This document shows positions 27,479 through 35,903 of a stretch of DNA of 64,000 nt, one piece after another. Under the pieces are notes generated by a model, which saw only the letters and a list, made by a program, of their open reading frames with translations, was not told the origin of the DNA and did no database searches. The stretch covers positions 3,104,880 to 3,168,879 of the forward strand of contig NZ_CP080997.1 in assembly GCF_019645815.1 (NCBI RefSeq), in the 5' to 3' direction. Position 1 is the stretch's first letter, and each line of letters opens with the position of its first letter. Origin of the DNA: Mycolicibacter heraklionensis (lineage in GTDB: Bacteria > Actinomycetota > Actinomycetes > Mycobacteriales > Mycobacteriaceae). A program made the translations under genes and the position numbers.

Positions 27479-28696
27479 TCAAAACAGCCTGATCGGATTG
27501 ACCAAGTCGGCGGTCACGGTGAGCAGCATGTAGCCGACCACCACCACCAAGACTACGTAGGTGGCCGGCATCAGCTTGAGATAGTTCACCGGTGCCGCGG
27601 CGACCTTCCCGCGGGCCGACCGGACCATGTTGCGGAGCTTCTCGTAGAGCGCGATCGCGATGTGCCCACCGTCGAACGGCAGCAGTGGCACCAGGTTCAG
27701 CACACCCAGAATGAAGTTCAGCTGAGCCAGGAAGAACCAGAACGCCACCCACAGGCCGTGGTCGACGGTGTCGCCGCCGATGATCGACGCGCCCACCACA
27801 CTGATCGGGGTCTCCGGGTCACGCTCCCCGTGCGGGTTGCCGATGGCGTGCACCAGCGCACCGACCTTGGAGGGGATGTTGGCCAGCGACTTACCCAGCA
27901 GCACCGACAGGTCTCCGCTGAAGGAGAAGGTGGCCGGCACCGCGGTGACCGGGTTGTACTTGGTCGGGCCGAACTGGGCGGCGCCCACCCCGATGGCGCC
28001 GACGGTGCTGGGGACGGCCTCGCGGTCGGGGCCGTCGGCGATCCAGCGCTGGGTGGGCGTCACGTCGACGTATTTGGTGAGTGTGCTGCCGTCGCGTTCG
28101 ACGACGATCGGGGTCCGGCCGTGCTGTTTGCGTACCGCGGCGGCCATCTCCTCGAAGGTCGTCACCGGCGTGTCGCCGACCTTCACCACCACGTCACCCG
28201 ATTCGATGCCGGCAAGCGCAGCCGGGCCGGGGCCCGAGCAGCTGCCCAGTTCGCCCTTGACGACTTCGGGTGCCACACAAGCTGTTTCGCCGATGACCGC
28301 GGTGGTGGGCGCGTGCAGGTTGGGCAGGCCCCAGATCACCGCGATCGAGTAGACCAGCACCAGACCGATGACGAAGTTCATGGCGGGGCCGGCGGCCAGC
28401 ACGGCCACCCGCTTCCAGGTCTTCTGCTTGTACATGGCGCGGTCGACCTCGTCGGGCTCCAATTCCTCCACCGCGGTCATGCCCGCGATGTCACAGAAGC
28501 CGCCGGCCGGGATCGCTTTGAGGCCGTATTCGGTCTCGCCGCGTCGCGTCGACCACAACGTCGTTCCGAAGCCGACGAAGTAGCGCCGCACCTTCATACC
28601 GGTGGCGCGCGCCACCCACATGTGACCGCACTCATGCAGCGCCACCGAAACCAGGATGGCCAGCGCGAACAGCGCGATGCCGACCGCGAACATCAT
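27479..28696 (-). CDS. rip1: Site-2 protease Rip1 (RseP family)
   Basis: A 405-residue intramembrane zinc metalloprotease that cleaves anti-sigma factors and other membrane substrates. Helix 1 carries the zinc motif HECGH near residue 21; the third ligand is in [12 protein letters not shown] near the C-terminus; a periplasmic PDZ domain lies between ([16 protein letters not shown]). The family controls SigK/SigL/SigM signalling and envelope lipid composition in M. tuberculosis. Translationally coupled to dxr by a 4-bp overlap. Confidence 0.95.
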   Translation of the reverse strand: MMFAVGIALFALAILVSVALHECGHMWVARATGMKVRRYFVGFGTTLWSTRRGETEYGLKAIPAGGFCDIAGMTAVEELEPDEVDRAMYKQKTWKRVAVLAAGPAMNFVIGLVLVYSIAVIWGLPNLHAPTTAVIGETACVAPEVVKGELGSCSGPGPAALAGIESGDVVVKVGDTPVTTFEEMAAAVRKQHGRTPIVVERDGSTLTKYVDVTPTQRWIADGPDREAVPSTVGAIGVGAAQFGPTKYNPVTAVPATFSFSGDLSVLLGKSLANIPSKVGALVHAIGNPHGERDPETPISVVGASIIGGDTVDHGLWVAFWFFLAQLNFILGVLNLVPLLPFDGGHIAIALYEKLRNMVRSARGKVAAAPVNYLKLMPATYVVLVVVVGYMLLTVTADLVNPIRLF

Positions 28697-29868
28697 CGGG
28701 TGCTTCCGACCTTTCTTGTAGCTGTCGCCTCGACGGCGCGAGCCGCTCGTTCCTTGGCCCAGCGCTGCGCATCGAGTACCTCATCCACGGTAGCGGGTTG
28801 CGCGGCCCACTGGTCGGCGGCGCCCAGCACCTCGGCGATGGTGCCCACGATCGCGGGGAAGCTGATCCGCCCGCTGAGGAAGGCTTCGGCGGCCTCCTCG
28901 TTGGCGGCGTTGTAGACGGCGGTCATACAGCCGCCGGTCTGACCGGCCTGGCGAGCCAGCTGCACCGCCGGGAATACGGCGTCGTCCAGCGGCTCGAACT
29001 CCCAGGTAGAGGCGCATGTGAAGTCGCAGGCCGCGGCCGCCCCGGGCACCCGAGCCGGCCAGCCCAGGGCCAGCGCGATCGGCAGGCGCATGTCCGGCGG
29101 GCTGGCCTGGGCGATCGTCGAGCCGTCGGTGAAGGTGACCATGGAATGCACGATCGACTGCGGGTGAACGACCACGTCGATTCGCTCGTAGGGAACACCG
29201 AACAGCAGGTGGGTTTCGATGAGCTCGAGGCCCTTGTTCACCAGCGAGGCCGAGTTCAGCGTGTTCATCGGGCCCATCGACCAGGTCGGGTGGGCACCGG
29301 CCTGTTCGGGCGTGACGCCTTCCAGCTCGGCAGCGCTGAAACCCCGGAACGGCCCACCGGAAGCGGTGAGCACGATCTTGGCGACCTCATCGGGCGTGCC
29401 GGAGCGCAAGCACTGGGCGATCGCCGAGTGCTCGGAGTCCACCGGCACGATCTGGCCGGGCTGGGCGGCCTGCAGCACCAGCGGGCCGCCGGCGATCAGC
29501 GATTCCTTGTTGGCCAGGGCCAGCCGGGCCCCGGTTTCCAGCGCCGCCAGCGTGGGCCGCAGTCCGAGCGCGCCGACCAAGGCGTTGAGGACCACGTCGG
29601 CCTCGGTGTCCTGCACCAAGCGGGTGACGGCCTCAGGTCCGCAGTAGGGGGCATCGAGCGCTTCGCCGACCTGTGCGTCGGCGACGGCGATGTTAGCGAC
29701 CCCAGTCTCGGCGCGTTGGGCGGCCAGCAGCGCCGCGTTGCCGCCTCCGGCGGCCAGTCCGACGATCTCGAAGCGGTCCGGGTTCGCCGCGACGACCTGC
29801 AACGCCTGGGTTCCGATCGAGCCGGTGGAGCCCAACAGCAGAACTTTGATCCGGCGCCCCGTGGTCAC
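28693..29868 (-). CDS. dxr: 1-deoxy-D-xylulose 5-phosphate reductoisomerase
   Basis: A 391-residue NADPH- and metal-dependent enzyme converting DXP to MEP; target of fosmidomycin. Motifs are [13 protein letters not shown] (cofactor), [24 protein letters not shown] (metal site) and [22 protein letters not shown] 29868 is chosen because it gives the family's short leader before KVLLLGSTG; the open frame extends 24 codons farther without homology. Its end overlaps rip1 by 4 bp. Confidence 0.95.
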   Translation of the reverse strand: MTTGRRIKVLLLGSTGSIGTQALQVVAANPDRFEIVGLAAGGGNAALLAAQRAETGVANIAVADAQVGEALDAPYCGPEAVTRLVQDTEADVVLNALVGALGLRPTLAALETGARLALANKESLIAGGPLVLQAAQPGQIVPVDSEHSAIAQCLRSGTPDEVAKIVLTASGGPFRGFSAAELEGVTPEQAGAHPTWSMGPMNTLNSASLVNKGLELIETHLLFGVPYERIDVVVHPQSIVHSMVTFTDGSTIAQASPPDMRLPIALALGWPARVPGAAAACDFTCASTWEFEPLDDAVFPAVQLARQAGQTGGCMTAVYNAANEEAAEAFLSGRISFPAIVGTIAEVLGAADQWAAQPATVDEVLDAQRWAKERAARAVEATATRKVGSTR

Positions 29869-29872
29869 CCAC

Positions 29873-30268
29873 CTATTGTGCTCCCGCGTAGTTGCCGAAG
29901 CTCCACAGGTTGCCCTCCGGGTCGCGGACGGCGAACTCACGGGCGCCGTAGTCGGTGTCGGTGAGCGGTCGGATCACCTCGGCGTGGCGTTCCACGACCC
30001 GCCGGTAGAGGCCGTCGGGGTCGGTGGTGACGACGAAGCCACCCGCGGTGCCGGGTTCCCGGCACCAGTCGCTACCGGGTTTGTAGCTGCCGAGCATGAC
30101 GCCGCCGACGCCCTCTGGCCAGCGCAGTTCGGCGTGGGCGACGGTCTCGCCGTCATCGCCGTGGCGGGCCGTGACGACGAAACCGAAGGTGTCGACGTAG
30201 TAGTCGATGAGTTTGCGCGCGTCATGCGCTTGCAGGGTCAACCAGACGGTCGGATTCGAAGCTGTCAT
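29873..30268 (-). CDS. VOC/glyoxalase-like domain protein
   Basis: A 131-residue single-domain vicinal-oxygen-chelate protein: strand [19 protein letters not shown], and the terminal [14 protein letters not shown]. These proteins include glyoxalases, antibiotic-binding proteins and dioxygenase-like folds; the ligand is unknown. ATG 30268 starts the conserved fold and overlaps the end of the upstream AraC-type regulator by 47 bp, so the two are co-expressed and this protein may respond to the same ligand. Absent from H37Rv at this place (recalled). Confidence 0.85.
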   Translation of the reverse strand: MTASNPTVWLTLQAHDARKLIDYYVDTFGFVVTARHGDDGETVAHAELRWPEGVGGVMLGSYKPGSDWCREPGTAGGFVVTTDPDGLYRRVVERHAEVIRPLTDTDYGAREFAVRDPEGNLWSFGNYAGAQ

Positions 30269-31151
30269 GTCCCCACTGTGAGCGCTGCGCATGGCCGCCG
30301 TCTTGAATGTTTTGGAACTCCTCGGCCAGCCAGGCTCCCGGTGAGAGCCCGGCGTACCGAACGAAGTCGCGGGTCAGGTGAGCCTGATCGGCGTATCCGG
30401 CAGCAACCGCAATACCCGCCAGGTCGACATGCCGACACCGGCGAGCCTCATCGGCCATTTGGGCGGTCGCGTATTCGAAGCGCATCAGCATGGCCACCGC
30501 CTTCGGAGTGCGGCCGACCTCGCGGCGAAACAGCGTGGTCAGATGGCGTTGGCTCAGTCCCACCTGCTCGGCGATGCGCGCGACGGGAACCCTCCCCCGG
30601 CTGCGCTGCAGCAGCTGCCAGGCGTAAGTCACCTCCGGCCGCACGCTGTTGTCGCGGCGACGCTGTTCGGCCACCAGGTACGCCGACACCAGCGCGAACG
30701 CGTCCGGCCAGGATCGTGCGGCGGCGAGCTGCTCATGCAGGCGCACCGCCCGGCCACCCAACATCGGTGCCGCGTCGAAGTCGGTTACGCTCAGCTCGGC
30801 GGCCGGCACACCGAACAGTGCGCGCGAGGCCATCGGATGCACCGCCAGTTGAACGCCGGATTGACCGCGACGCTGTCGCACATGGCTGGCGTGTTCGTGC
30901 AATCCACCCAGGATGATCGGGGTCGGCCGGGCCGCCATCAGCGCGTCGGCCCGATCGGCCGCCTCGACCCCCTCGTCGAGGCTGACGATGAAGGTCACCG
31001 TCGACGACGGCATCCCCCGGTGAACGCGGTCGGGGACGTCGAGCGCGCGATAGCCCACCATCGACTCCACACCCGGCGCGATGCGGGGTGGGGCCACCGC
31101 GAATTCCCAGATCGGCGGCGCTTCTGCGACGTGCAGGGCCATGACGTCCAC
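30222..31151 (-). CDS. AraC/XylS-family transcriptional regulator
   Basis: A 309-residue regulator. The N-terminal ligand-sensing half has no clear cupin signature; the C-terminal part has two helix-turn-helices, VARIAEQVGLSQRHLTTLFRR and AGIAVAAGYADQAHLTRDF, ending in the AraC pattern. It precedes and overlaps the VOC gene. Upstream, around 31167-31190, two ATGTC direct repeats 8 bp apart could be its half-sites. The start is ATG 31151 or the ATG three codons in. Confidence 0.88.
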   Translation of the reverse strand: MDVMALHVAEAPPIWEFAVAPPRIAPGVESMVGYRALDVPDRVHRGMPSSTVTFIVSLDEGVEAADRADALMAARPTPIILGGLHEHASHVRQRRGQSGVQLAVHPMASRALFGVPAAELSVTDFDAAPMLGGRAVRLHEQLAAARSWPDAFALVSAYLVAEQRRRDNSVRPEVTYAWQLLQRSRGRVPVARIAEQVGLSQRHLTTLFRREVGRTPKAVAMLMRFEYATAQMADEARRCRHVDLAGIAVAAGYADQAHLTRDFVRYAGLSPGAWLAEEFQNIQDGGHAQRSQWGHDSFESDRLVDPASA

Positions 31152-31224
31152 GGTAGGTGGCTGCGTTGCGATATGTCAGAATGTCGCGCAGGAGTAGTTG
31201 CACGGGCGAACTGAAGGAGTCGAA

Positions 31225-31479
31225 GTGGCCAGTACCGAGGTGGAGCGCCACAACGGAGTTGACCCTGTCGAGGTGCCGTCTGCAGCGTGGGGTTGGAGCG
31301 CGATCAACTACCGCACCTGGCACATCGTCGGTTTCGGCATCGTCGGTTTCTTACTGCTCATGCTGCGTGGCAACCACATCGGCCACGTCGAGGACTACTT
31401 CCTGCTGGGCTTCGCCGCCCTGACGCTGTTCGTCGTGGTGCGCGACATCATCGGCCGCAACCGCGGCTGGCTGCGCTAA
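31225..31479 (+). CDS. DUF2631 small membrane protein (Rv2876-like)
   Basis: An 84-residue protein with two predicted transmembrane helices (IVGFGIVGFLLLML and YFLLGFAALTLFVVV) joined by a short HIGHVED loop and ending in basic residues (RNRGWLR). GTG 31225 has a strong GAAGGAG ribosome site 7 bases upstream. It matches the actinobacterial DUF2631 family; function unknown. It is divergent from the AraC gene and lies in the same relative place as in H37Rv, though the neighbouring dipZ/mpt70/mpt83/mpt53 genes recalled there are absent. Confidence 0.85.
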   Translation: MASTEVERHNGVDPVEVPSAAWGWSAINYRTWHIVGFGIVGFLLLMLRGNHIGHVEDYFLLGFAALTLFVVVRDIIGRNRGWLR

Positions 31480-31561
31480 GCGCACCGCACTTTCCGCGAG
31501 ATCGGGCTGACGCAGCGGTCTACTCGACCTTTTTCTGCGTGGTTCCGATCTCGCGACGGAT

Positions 31562-32656
31562 TCACTGGTTTTCGGCGGCCAATTGCCCACACGCCGCGGC
31601 GATTTCGCGGCCGCGGGTGTCGCGGACCGTGCATTCCACGCCTTGCGCCCGGACGCGCCGGACGAACTCCCGCTCCACCGGCTTGGGGCTGGCATCCCAC
31701 TCGCTGCCCGGCGTGGGATTGAGCGGAATCAGGTTGACGTGCACCAACGGTCCCAGCGCCCGGTGCAGCTTTTTGCCCAATAGGTCTGCCCGCCACGGCT
31801 GGTCGTTGACGTCGCGGATCAGCGCGTATTCCACGGACACCCGCCGGCCGGTCACGTCCGCGTAGTAACGCGCGGCGTCGAGGGCTTCGGAGACCTTCCA
31901 CCGGTTGTTGACCGGAACAAGCGTGTCGCGCAACTCGTCGTCGGGAGTGTGCAGCGACAGCGCGAGCGTCACCCCGAGGCGCTCGTCGGCGAGCTTGCGG
32001 ATCGCCGGGGCCAGTCCCACCGTGGAGACCGTCACCGACCGCGCTGAGATGCCGAAGCCGTTGGGTGCCGGCTCGATGATGCGCCGTACCGCGGCCACCA
32101 CCCGGGCGTAGTTGGCCAGCGGCTCTCCCATCCCCATGAACACGATGTTGGAGAGTCTGCCGTGGTCTCTGTCGCGGAGTTCGACGGACGCCGCCCGCAC
32201 CTGTTCGAGAATCTCGGCGGTGGAGAGGTTTCGGGTGAGGCCGGCCTGGCCGGTCGCACAGAATGGGCACGCCATGCCGCACCCGGCCTGCGAGGAGATG
32301 CAGACGGTGTTGCGGCGGGGATAGCGCATCAGCACCGACTCGAACTTGGTGTGATCGTGCGCCCGCCACAACGTTTTACGCGTCTCACCGGCGTCGCACT
32401 CGATCTCGCTGGCGGCGGTCAGCAGGGTGGGAAACAGCGCCTCAGCCACCGAGGAGCGCACCGCAGCGGGCAGGTCGGTCATCTGCTGCGGGTCGGCGAT
32501 CAGCCGGCCGTAGTACTGGTTCGCCAGCTGCTTGGCGCGAAAGGCCGGCAGCCCCAGCTCGGCGACCGCGGCCACCACACCGTCGGCGTCGAGGTCCGCC
32601 AGATGCCGCGGCGGAAGTGCCCGCCGCGGTGCGGTGAACACCAGCTGTTGCGTCAT
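31562..32656 (-). CDS. rlmN: Dual-specificity RNA methyltransferase RlmN
   Basis: A 364-residue radical-SAM enzyme that methylates C2 of A2503 in 23S rRNA and A37 of some tRNAs. The radical-SAM cluster motif is CGMACPFC, a [10 protein letters not shown] segment binds SAM, and a C-terminal catalytic Cys is in [16 protein letters not shown]. Transcribed with cdsA, frr and pyrH on the same strand, 24 bp after cdsA. Confidence 0.96.
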   Translation of the reverse strand: MTQQLVFTAPRRALPPRHLADLDADGVVAAVAELGLPAFRAKQLANQYYGRLIADPQQMTDLPAAVRSSVAEALFPTLLTAASEIECDAGETRKTLWRAHDHTKFESVLMRYPRRNTVCISSQAGCGMACPFCATGQAGLTRNLSTAEILEQVRAASVELRDRDHGRLSNIVFMGMGEPLANYARVVAAVRRIIEPAPNGFGISARSVTVSTVGLAPAIRKLADERLGVTLALSLHTPDDELRDTLVPVNNRWKVSEALDAARYYADVTGRRVSVEYALIRDVNDQPWRADLLGKKLHRALGPLVHVNLIPLNPTPGSEWDASPKPVEREFVRRVRAQGVECTVRDTRGREIAAACGQLAAENQ

Positions 32657-32680
32657 GATCGGTTCCAGTATGCCGGTGAC

Positions 32681-33547
32681 TCAGGGCAGCACGGTCAGCA
32701 CGATCCAGGTCACCACGGCCGACGGAAGCAGCGCGTCGAGCCGGTCCATGATCCCGCCGTGGCCGGGCAGCAGCCGGCCCATGTCCTTGATGCCCAGATC
32801 GCGTTTGACCTGGGATTCGATCAGGTCGCCGAAGACCCCGGTGACCACGAGCAGCAGGCCCAGCGGCAGGCCCACCCACCACGGCCGGTCGAGGAACATC
32901 GTGACCGCGAACACCGCCGCGGCAACACCGAGCACCAGCGATCCCGCCAGACCCTCCCAGGATTTCTTCGGGCTGATCGCCGGCGCCATCGGATGCTTGC
33001 CGAACAGCACGCCCACGGCGTAGCCGCCGATGTCGGAGAAGACCACCGGGAACAGCAGGCACAGCACCCGGCCCGGGCCGTCGTCGCGAAAGACCAGCAG
33101 CGCCGCGAAGCTCATGCACAGCGGCACCCAGACCGCGATCAGAATCGTCGCCGACATGTCCCGCAGGTAGTTCACCGGGGCGTTGTGCAGCCCTTGACCG
33201 ACCAGCCGCCACATCATGACGATCACCACGGTGGCGCCGAAGGCGCCGAGCACTCCCCTCGCGCCGAACAGCAGCGACAGCCACAGCATGGCCTGGCCGC
33301 CGAGTGCCAGCGGGATGAACGGCACGTCGTAGCCGACTTCACGCAGCCGCCTGGTGATCTCATGGGTGGCAACCGGAGCGGCCACCGCCAGAATCAGCAC
33401 CCAGAAGCGCGGCGCGAACAGCAGCGTGTAGACCAGCGTCCCGCCCAGCAGTACACCCACGGCGATGGCCGCGGGGAGATTGCGTCCGGCTCGCGACTGT
33501 TTCGGCTGCGAATCCGCGGCGTCTACGCCGGTGTCGTGGTCTGCCAC
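32681..33547 (-). CDS. cdsA: Phosphatidate cytidylyltransferase CdsA
   Basis: A 288-residue integral membrane enzyme making CDP-diacylglycerol from phosphatidic acid and CTP, the branch point for phosphatidylinositol, cardiolipin and PE. About seven hydrophobic helices precede the family signature near the C-terminus, which runs SQVKRDLGIKD then PGHGGIMDRLD. The N-terminal 25 residues are cytoplasmic and polar. Genes frr and pyrH lie upstream with gaps of 22 and 43 bp. Confidence 0.95.
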   Translation of the reverse strand: MADHDTGVDAADSQPKQSRAGRNLPAAIAVGVLLGGTLVYTLLFAPRFWVLILAVAAPVATHEITRRLREVGYDVPFIPLALGGQAMLWLSLLFGARGVLGAFGATVVIVMMWRLVGQGLHNAPVNYLRDMSATILIAVWVPLCMSFAALLVFRDDGPGRVLCLLFPVVFSDIGGYAVGVLFGKHPMAPAISPKKSWEGLAGSLVLGVAAAVFAVTMFLDRPWWVGLPLGLLLVVTGVFGDLIESQVKRDLGIKDMGRLLPGHGGIMDRLDALLPSAVVTWIVLTVLP

Positions 33548-33569
33548 GGGTGTGCCTGCTGGACGGCCG

Positions 33570-34127
33570 CTAGACCTCCAGCAGCTCGCCTTCTTTGTGC
33601 TTGACCAGCTCGTCGATCTGAGTCACGTATTGCTGGGTGGAGCGGTCCAGGTCCTTCTCCGCCCGGCCGACCTCGTCCTCGCCGGCCTCGCCGTCTTTGC
33701 GGATGCGGTGCAGCTCTTCCATCGCCTTGCGACGAATGTTGCGCACCGAGACCTTGGCGTCCTCCCCCTTGGCCTTGGCCTGCTTGACCAGCTCCTTGCG
33801 CCGTTCCTCGGTCAGCTGCGGCACCGCCACCCGGATCAGCGAACCGTCGTTGCTGGGGTTCAGGCCGAGGTCGGAGTTGCGGATCGCGTTCTCGATGGGG
33901 CCCAGCTGCGACGCCTCGTAGGGCTTGATCACCACCAGCCGTGCCTCGGGCACGTTGATACTGCACAACTGGGTGATCGGGGTGATCGACCCGTAGTAGT
34001 CGATGACGATCCGCGAGAACATGCCCGGGTTGGCCCGGCCGGTGCGGATGGTCGAGAGGTCGTCACGGGCCACCGACACGGCCTTTTCCATTTTCTCTTC
34101 GGCATCGAAGAGAGCCTCGTCGATCAT
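33570..34127 (-). CDS. frr: Ribosome recycling factor
   Basis: The 185-residue length is the canonical one. RRF separates ribosomal subunits with EF-G after termination. Conserved segments include [11 protein letters not shown] near residue 26, [14 protein letters not shown] in the middle and the long terminal helices ([20 protein letters not shown]). Encoded between pyrH and cdsA as in most actinobacteria. Confidence 0.97.
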   Translation of the reverse strand: MIDEALFDAEEKMEKAVSVARDDLSTIRTGRANPGMFSRIVIDYYGSITPITQLCSINVPEARLVVIKPYEASQLGPIENAIRNSDLGLNPSNDGSLIRVAVPQLTEERRKELVKQAKAKGEDAKVSVRNIRRKAMEELHRIRKDGEAGEDEVGRAEKDLDRSTQQYVTQIDELVKHKEGELLEV

Positions 34128-34170
34128 GTGCCCCGCTCCTCGTTATCGCTCCGCTGTGACACCGGCGTCC

Positions 34171-34920
34171 TCAGCTGGTGACCAGTGTCCCGATCTTCTC
34201 ACCCGCGACCGCGCGCGCGATATTTCCATCGGTCAACAGGTTGAACACCAGGATCGGCATGCCATTGTCCATGCACAGGCTGAACGCGGTGGCATCGGCC
34301 ACCTTCAGCCCGCGGTCGATGACCTCGCGATGGGTGATCGAGGTGAGCAGTTCGGCGTCGGGGTGGGTGCGCGGGTCGGCGGTGAACACCCCGTCGACCG
34401 CCTTGGCCATCAGCACCACCTGGGCGCCGATCTCCAGCGCCCGTTGGGCCGCGGTGGTGTCGGTGGAGAAGTACGGCAGACCCATGCCGGCGCCGAAGAT
34501 CACCACCCGGCCCTTCTCCAGGTGCCGCTGGGCCCGCAGCGGGATGTAGGGTTCGGCGACCTGACCCATGGTGATCGCGGTCTGCACCCGGGTGTCGATG
34601 CCTTCCTTTTCCAGGAAGTCTTGCAGCGCAAGGCTGTTCATCACGGTGCCGAGCATGCCCATATAGTCGCTGCGCATCCGTTCCATGCCGCGCTGCTGAA
34701 GCTGGGCGCCCCGGAAGAAGTTGCCGCCACCGATCACCACCGCGACCTGCACACCGTCGCGGACCACTTCGGCGATCTGGCGGGCCACCTGGGCGACCAC
34801 ATCGGGGTCGAGGCCGACTTGCCCGCCGCCGAACATCTCCCCGCCGAGCTTGAGCAAAACCCGGGAGTAAGGGGGACGGCCGGACGGCCGGCTTTCGTCG
34901 GTACTCGTCGGCTCCGTCAT
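34171..34920 (-). CDS. pyrH: Uridylate kinase
   Basis: A 249-residue amino-acid-kinase-fold enzyme phosphorylating UMP to UDP. Family segments are [65 protein letters not shown] and [12 protein letters not shown]. It is the first gene of the pyrH-frr-cdsA-rlmN run. An inverted repeat at 34957-34975 lies 37 bp upstream of its start. Confidence 0.96.
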   Translation of the reverse strand: MTEPTSTDESRPSGRPPYSRVLLKLGGEMFGGGQVGLDPDVVAQVARQIAEVVRDGVQVAVVIGGGNFFRGAQLQQRGMERMRSDYMGMLGTVMNSLALQDFLEKEGIDTRVQTAITMGQVAEPYIPLRAQRHLEKGRVVIFGAGMGLPYFSTDTTAAQRALEIGAQVVLMAKAVDGVFTADPRTHPDAELLTSITHREVIDRGLKVADATAFSLCMDNGMPILVFNLLTDGNIARAVAGEKIGTLVTS

Positions 34921-34956
34921 CAGGCTCCTCGGGGCTGCGCGGATATGACAGCGCCA

Positions 34957-34975
34957 TCGCGGAAATCGTCCGCGA
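34957..34975. promoter_or_regulatory. Inverted repeat in the pyrH upstream region
   Basis: Perfect TCGCGGA-AATCG-TCCGCGA repeat, 37 bp upstream of the pyrH start. It could be a repressor site or a 5'-UTR stem. No further evidence separates these. Confidence 0.4.
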
Positions 34976-35046
34976 CGGCATTCTCATCCTGCCCTACCGG
35001 ACCGGTCAAACAGAGCCCGGGGTGGCGACACCGGACGTGACCATCA

Positions 35047-35074
35047 CAACATATGAAGAAATTTTCAATTGTTG
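35047..35074. promoter_or_regulatory. ArsR-type operator and promoter of the hydrogenase-like cluster
   Basis: A 28-bp dyad: outer arms CAACA / TGTTG and inner arms TGAA / TTCA around GAAATT, in an AT-rich patch unlike its surroundings. A possible -35 (TTTTCA, 35062-35067) lies inside it, with a -10-like TATGGT at 35085-35090 after 17 bp. It stands immediately before the ArsR-type gene, the classical autoregulatory position. Confidence 0.6.
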
Positions 35075-35097
35075 CATCCGCTGCTATGGTCTGGGCT

Positions 35098-35427
35098 GTG
35101 CCGAACTCGCTGCATCAGGTGAAAGCCGAGTTCTTCAAGACCCTCGGGCACCCCGCCCGGATCCGGGTCCTCGAATTGCTCGCCGAACGTGACCACACCG
35201 TCAGCGAGCTGATCCCGGAGACCGGGCTCGAGGCGTCGAATCTGTCCCAACAGCTGGGTGTCCTGCGCCGCGCAGGCGTGGTGACGGCCGCCAAAGACGG
35301 CAACGCGGTGGTCTACTCCATCGCCTCGCCGGTGATCACCGAACTGCTCGCGGTGGCACGCAAAGCGCTGACCGGGATGCTCAACGAGCAAGTTGCCATC
35401 CTCGATGACCTGCGGGCGGGGCAATGA
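35098..35427 (+). CDS. ArsR/SmtB-family regulator (Rv0081-like)
   Basis: A 109-residue winged-helix repressor: KAEFFKTLGHPARIRVLELL, recognition helix region GLEASNLSQQLGVLRRAGVV and wing DGNAVVYSI. No ArsR metal-binding cysteine motif (CVC) is present, so it probably senses something other than As/Cd. It closely resembles Rv0081, recalled as a hypoxia-network hub in M. tuberculosis. GTG 35098 is preferred: the -10-like box ends 7 bases upstream, so the mRNA may be leaderless. ATG 35053 lies inside the operator. It overlaps the next gene by 4 bp. Confidence 0.85.
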   Translation: MPNSLHQVKAEFFKTLGHPARIRVLELLAERDHTVSELIPETGLEASNLSQQLGVLRRAGVVTAAKDGNAVVYSIASPVITELLAVARKALTGMLNEQVAILDDLRAGQ

Positions 35428-35903
35428 GCTGGTTCACGAGAATCCGTGCGCTGGGCCGAATCACCGAACCGGCCGGTGCCCGCCCACCGGCAGCCACCGA
35501 CCCGCCGGCGGGCGTCGCGGGGTCGTTGCAGATTCGCCATGTCGACGCCGGATCGTGCAACGGTTGCGAGATCGAGATCGCCGGGGCGTTCGGCCCGGTG
35601 TACGACGCCGAACGATTCGGCGCCCGGCTCGTCGCCTCGCCGCGTCACGCCGACGCCCTGCTGGTCACCGGGGTGGTCACCCGCAATATGGCCGAGCCGC
35701 TGCGCAACACCCTGGAGGCCACCCCGCAGCCCCGAAAGGTCATCGCGTGCGGCGACTGCGCGCTCAATCGCGGGGTGTTCGCGAAGTCGTATGCAACCGT
35801 GGGGGCGGTCGGCGAGGTGGTCGAAGTCGATGTCGAAATTCCCGGTTGTCCGCCGACACCCGAGCAGATCCTCGCCGCGCTGCGGTCGGTGACCGGCCGG
35901 TGA
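35424..35903 (+). CDS. NuoB/HycG-like Fe-S small subunit (Rv0082-like)
   Basis: A 159-residue protein of the complex I 20-kDa/hydrogenase small-subunit family. It keeps cysteines for one 4Fe-4S cluster: C45 and C48 in CNGCE, C109/C112 in ACGDC, and C142 in PGCPP. This is the cluster that hands electrons to the large subunit or quinone site. It overlaps both neighbours by 4 bp. The first 35 residues are a Pro/Ala-rich extension. Confidence 0.88.
   Translation: MSWFTRIRALGRITEPAGARPPAATDPPAGVAGSLQIRHVDAGSCNGCEIEIAGAFGPVYDAERFGARLVASPRHADALLVTGVVTRNMAEPLRNTLEATPQPRKVIACGDCALNRGVFAKSYATVGAVGEVVEVDVEIPGCPPTPEQILAALRSVTGR

Noticed and set aside
35053..35097. ATG at 35053 as start of the ArsR gene
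   Set aside because: It lies within the palindromic operator and would add 15 residues not matched by the homologue; GTG 35098 fits better.
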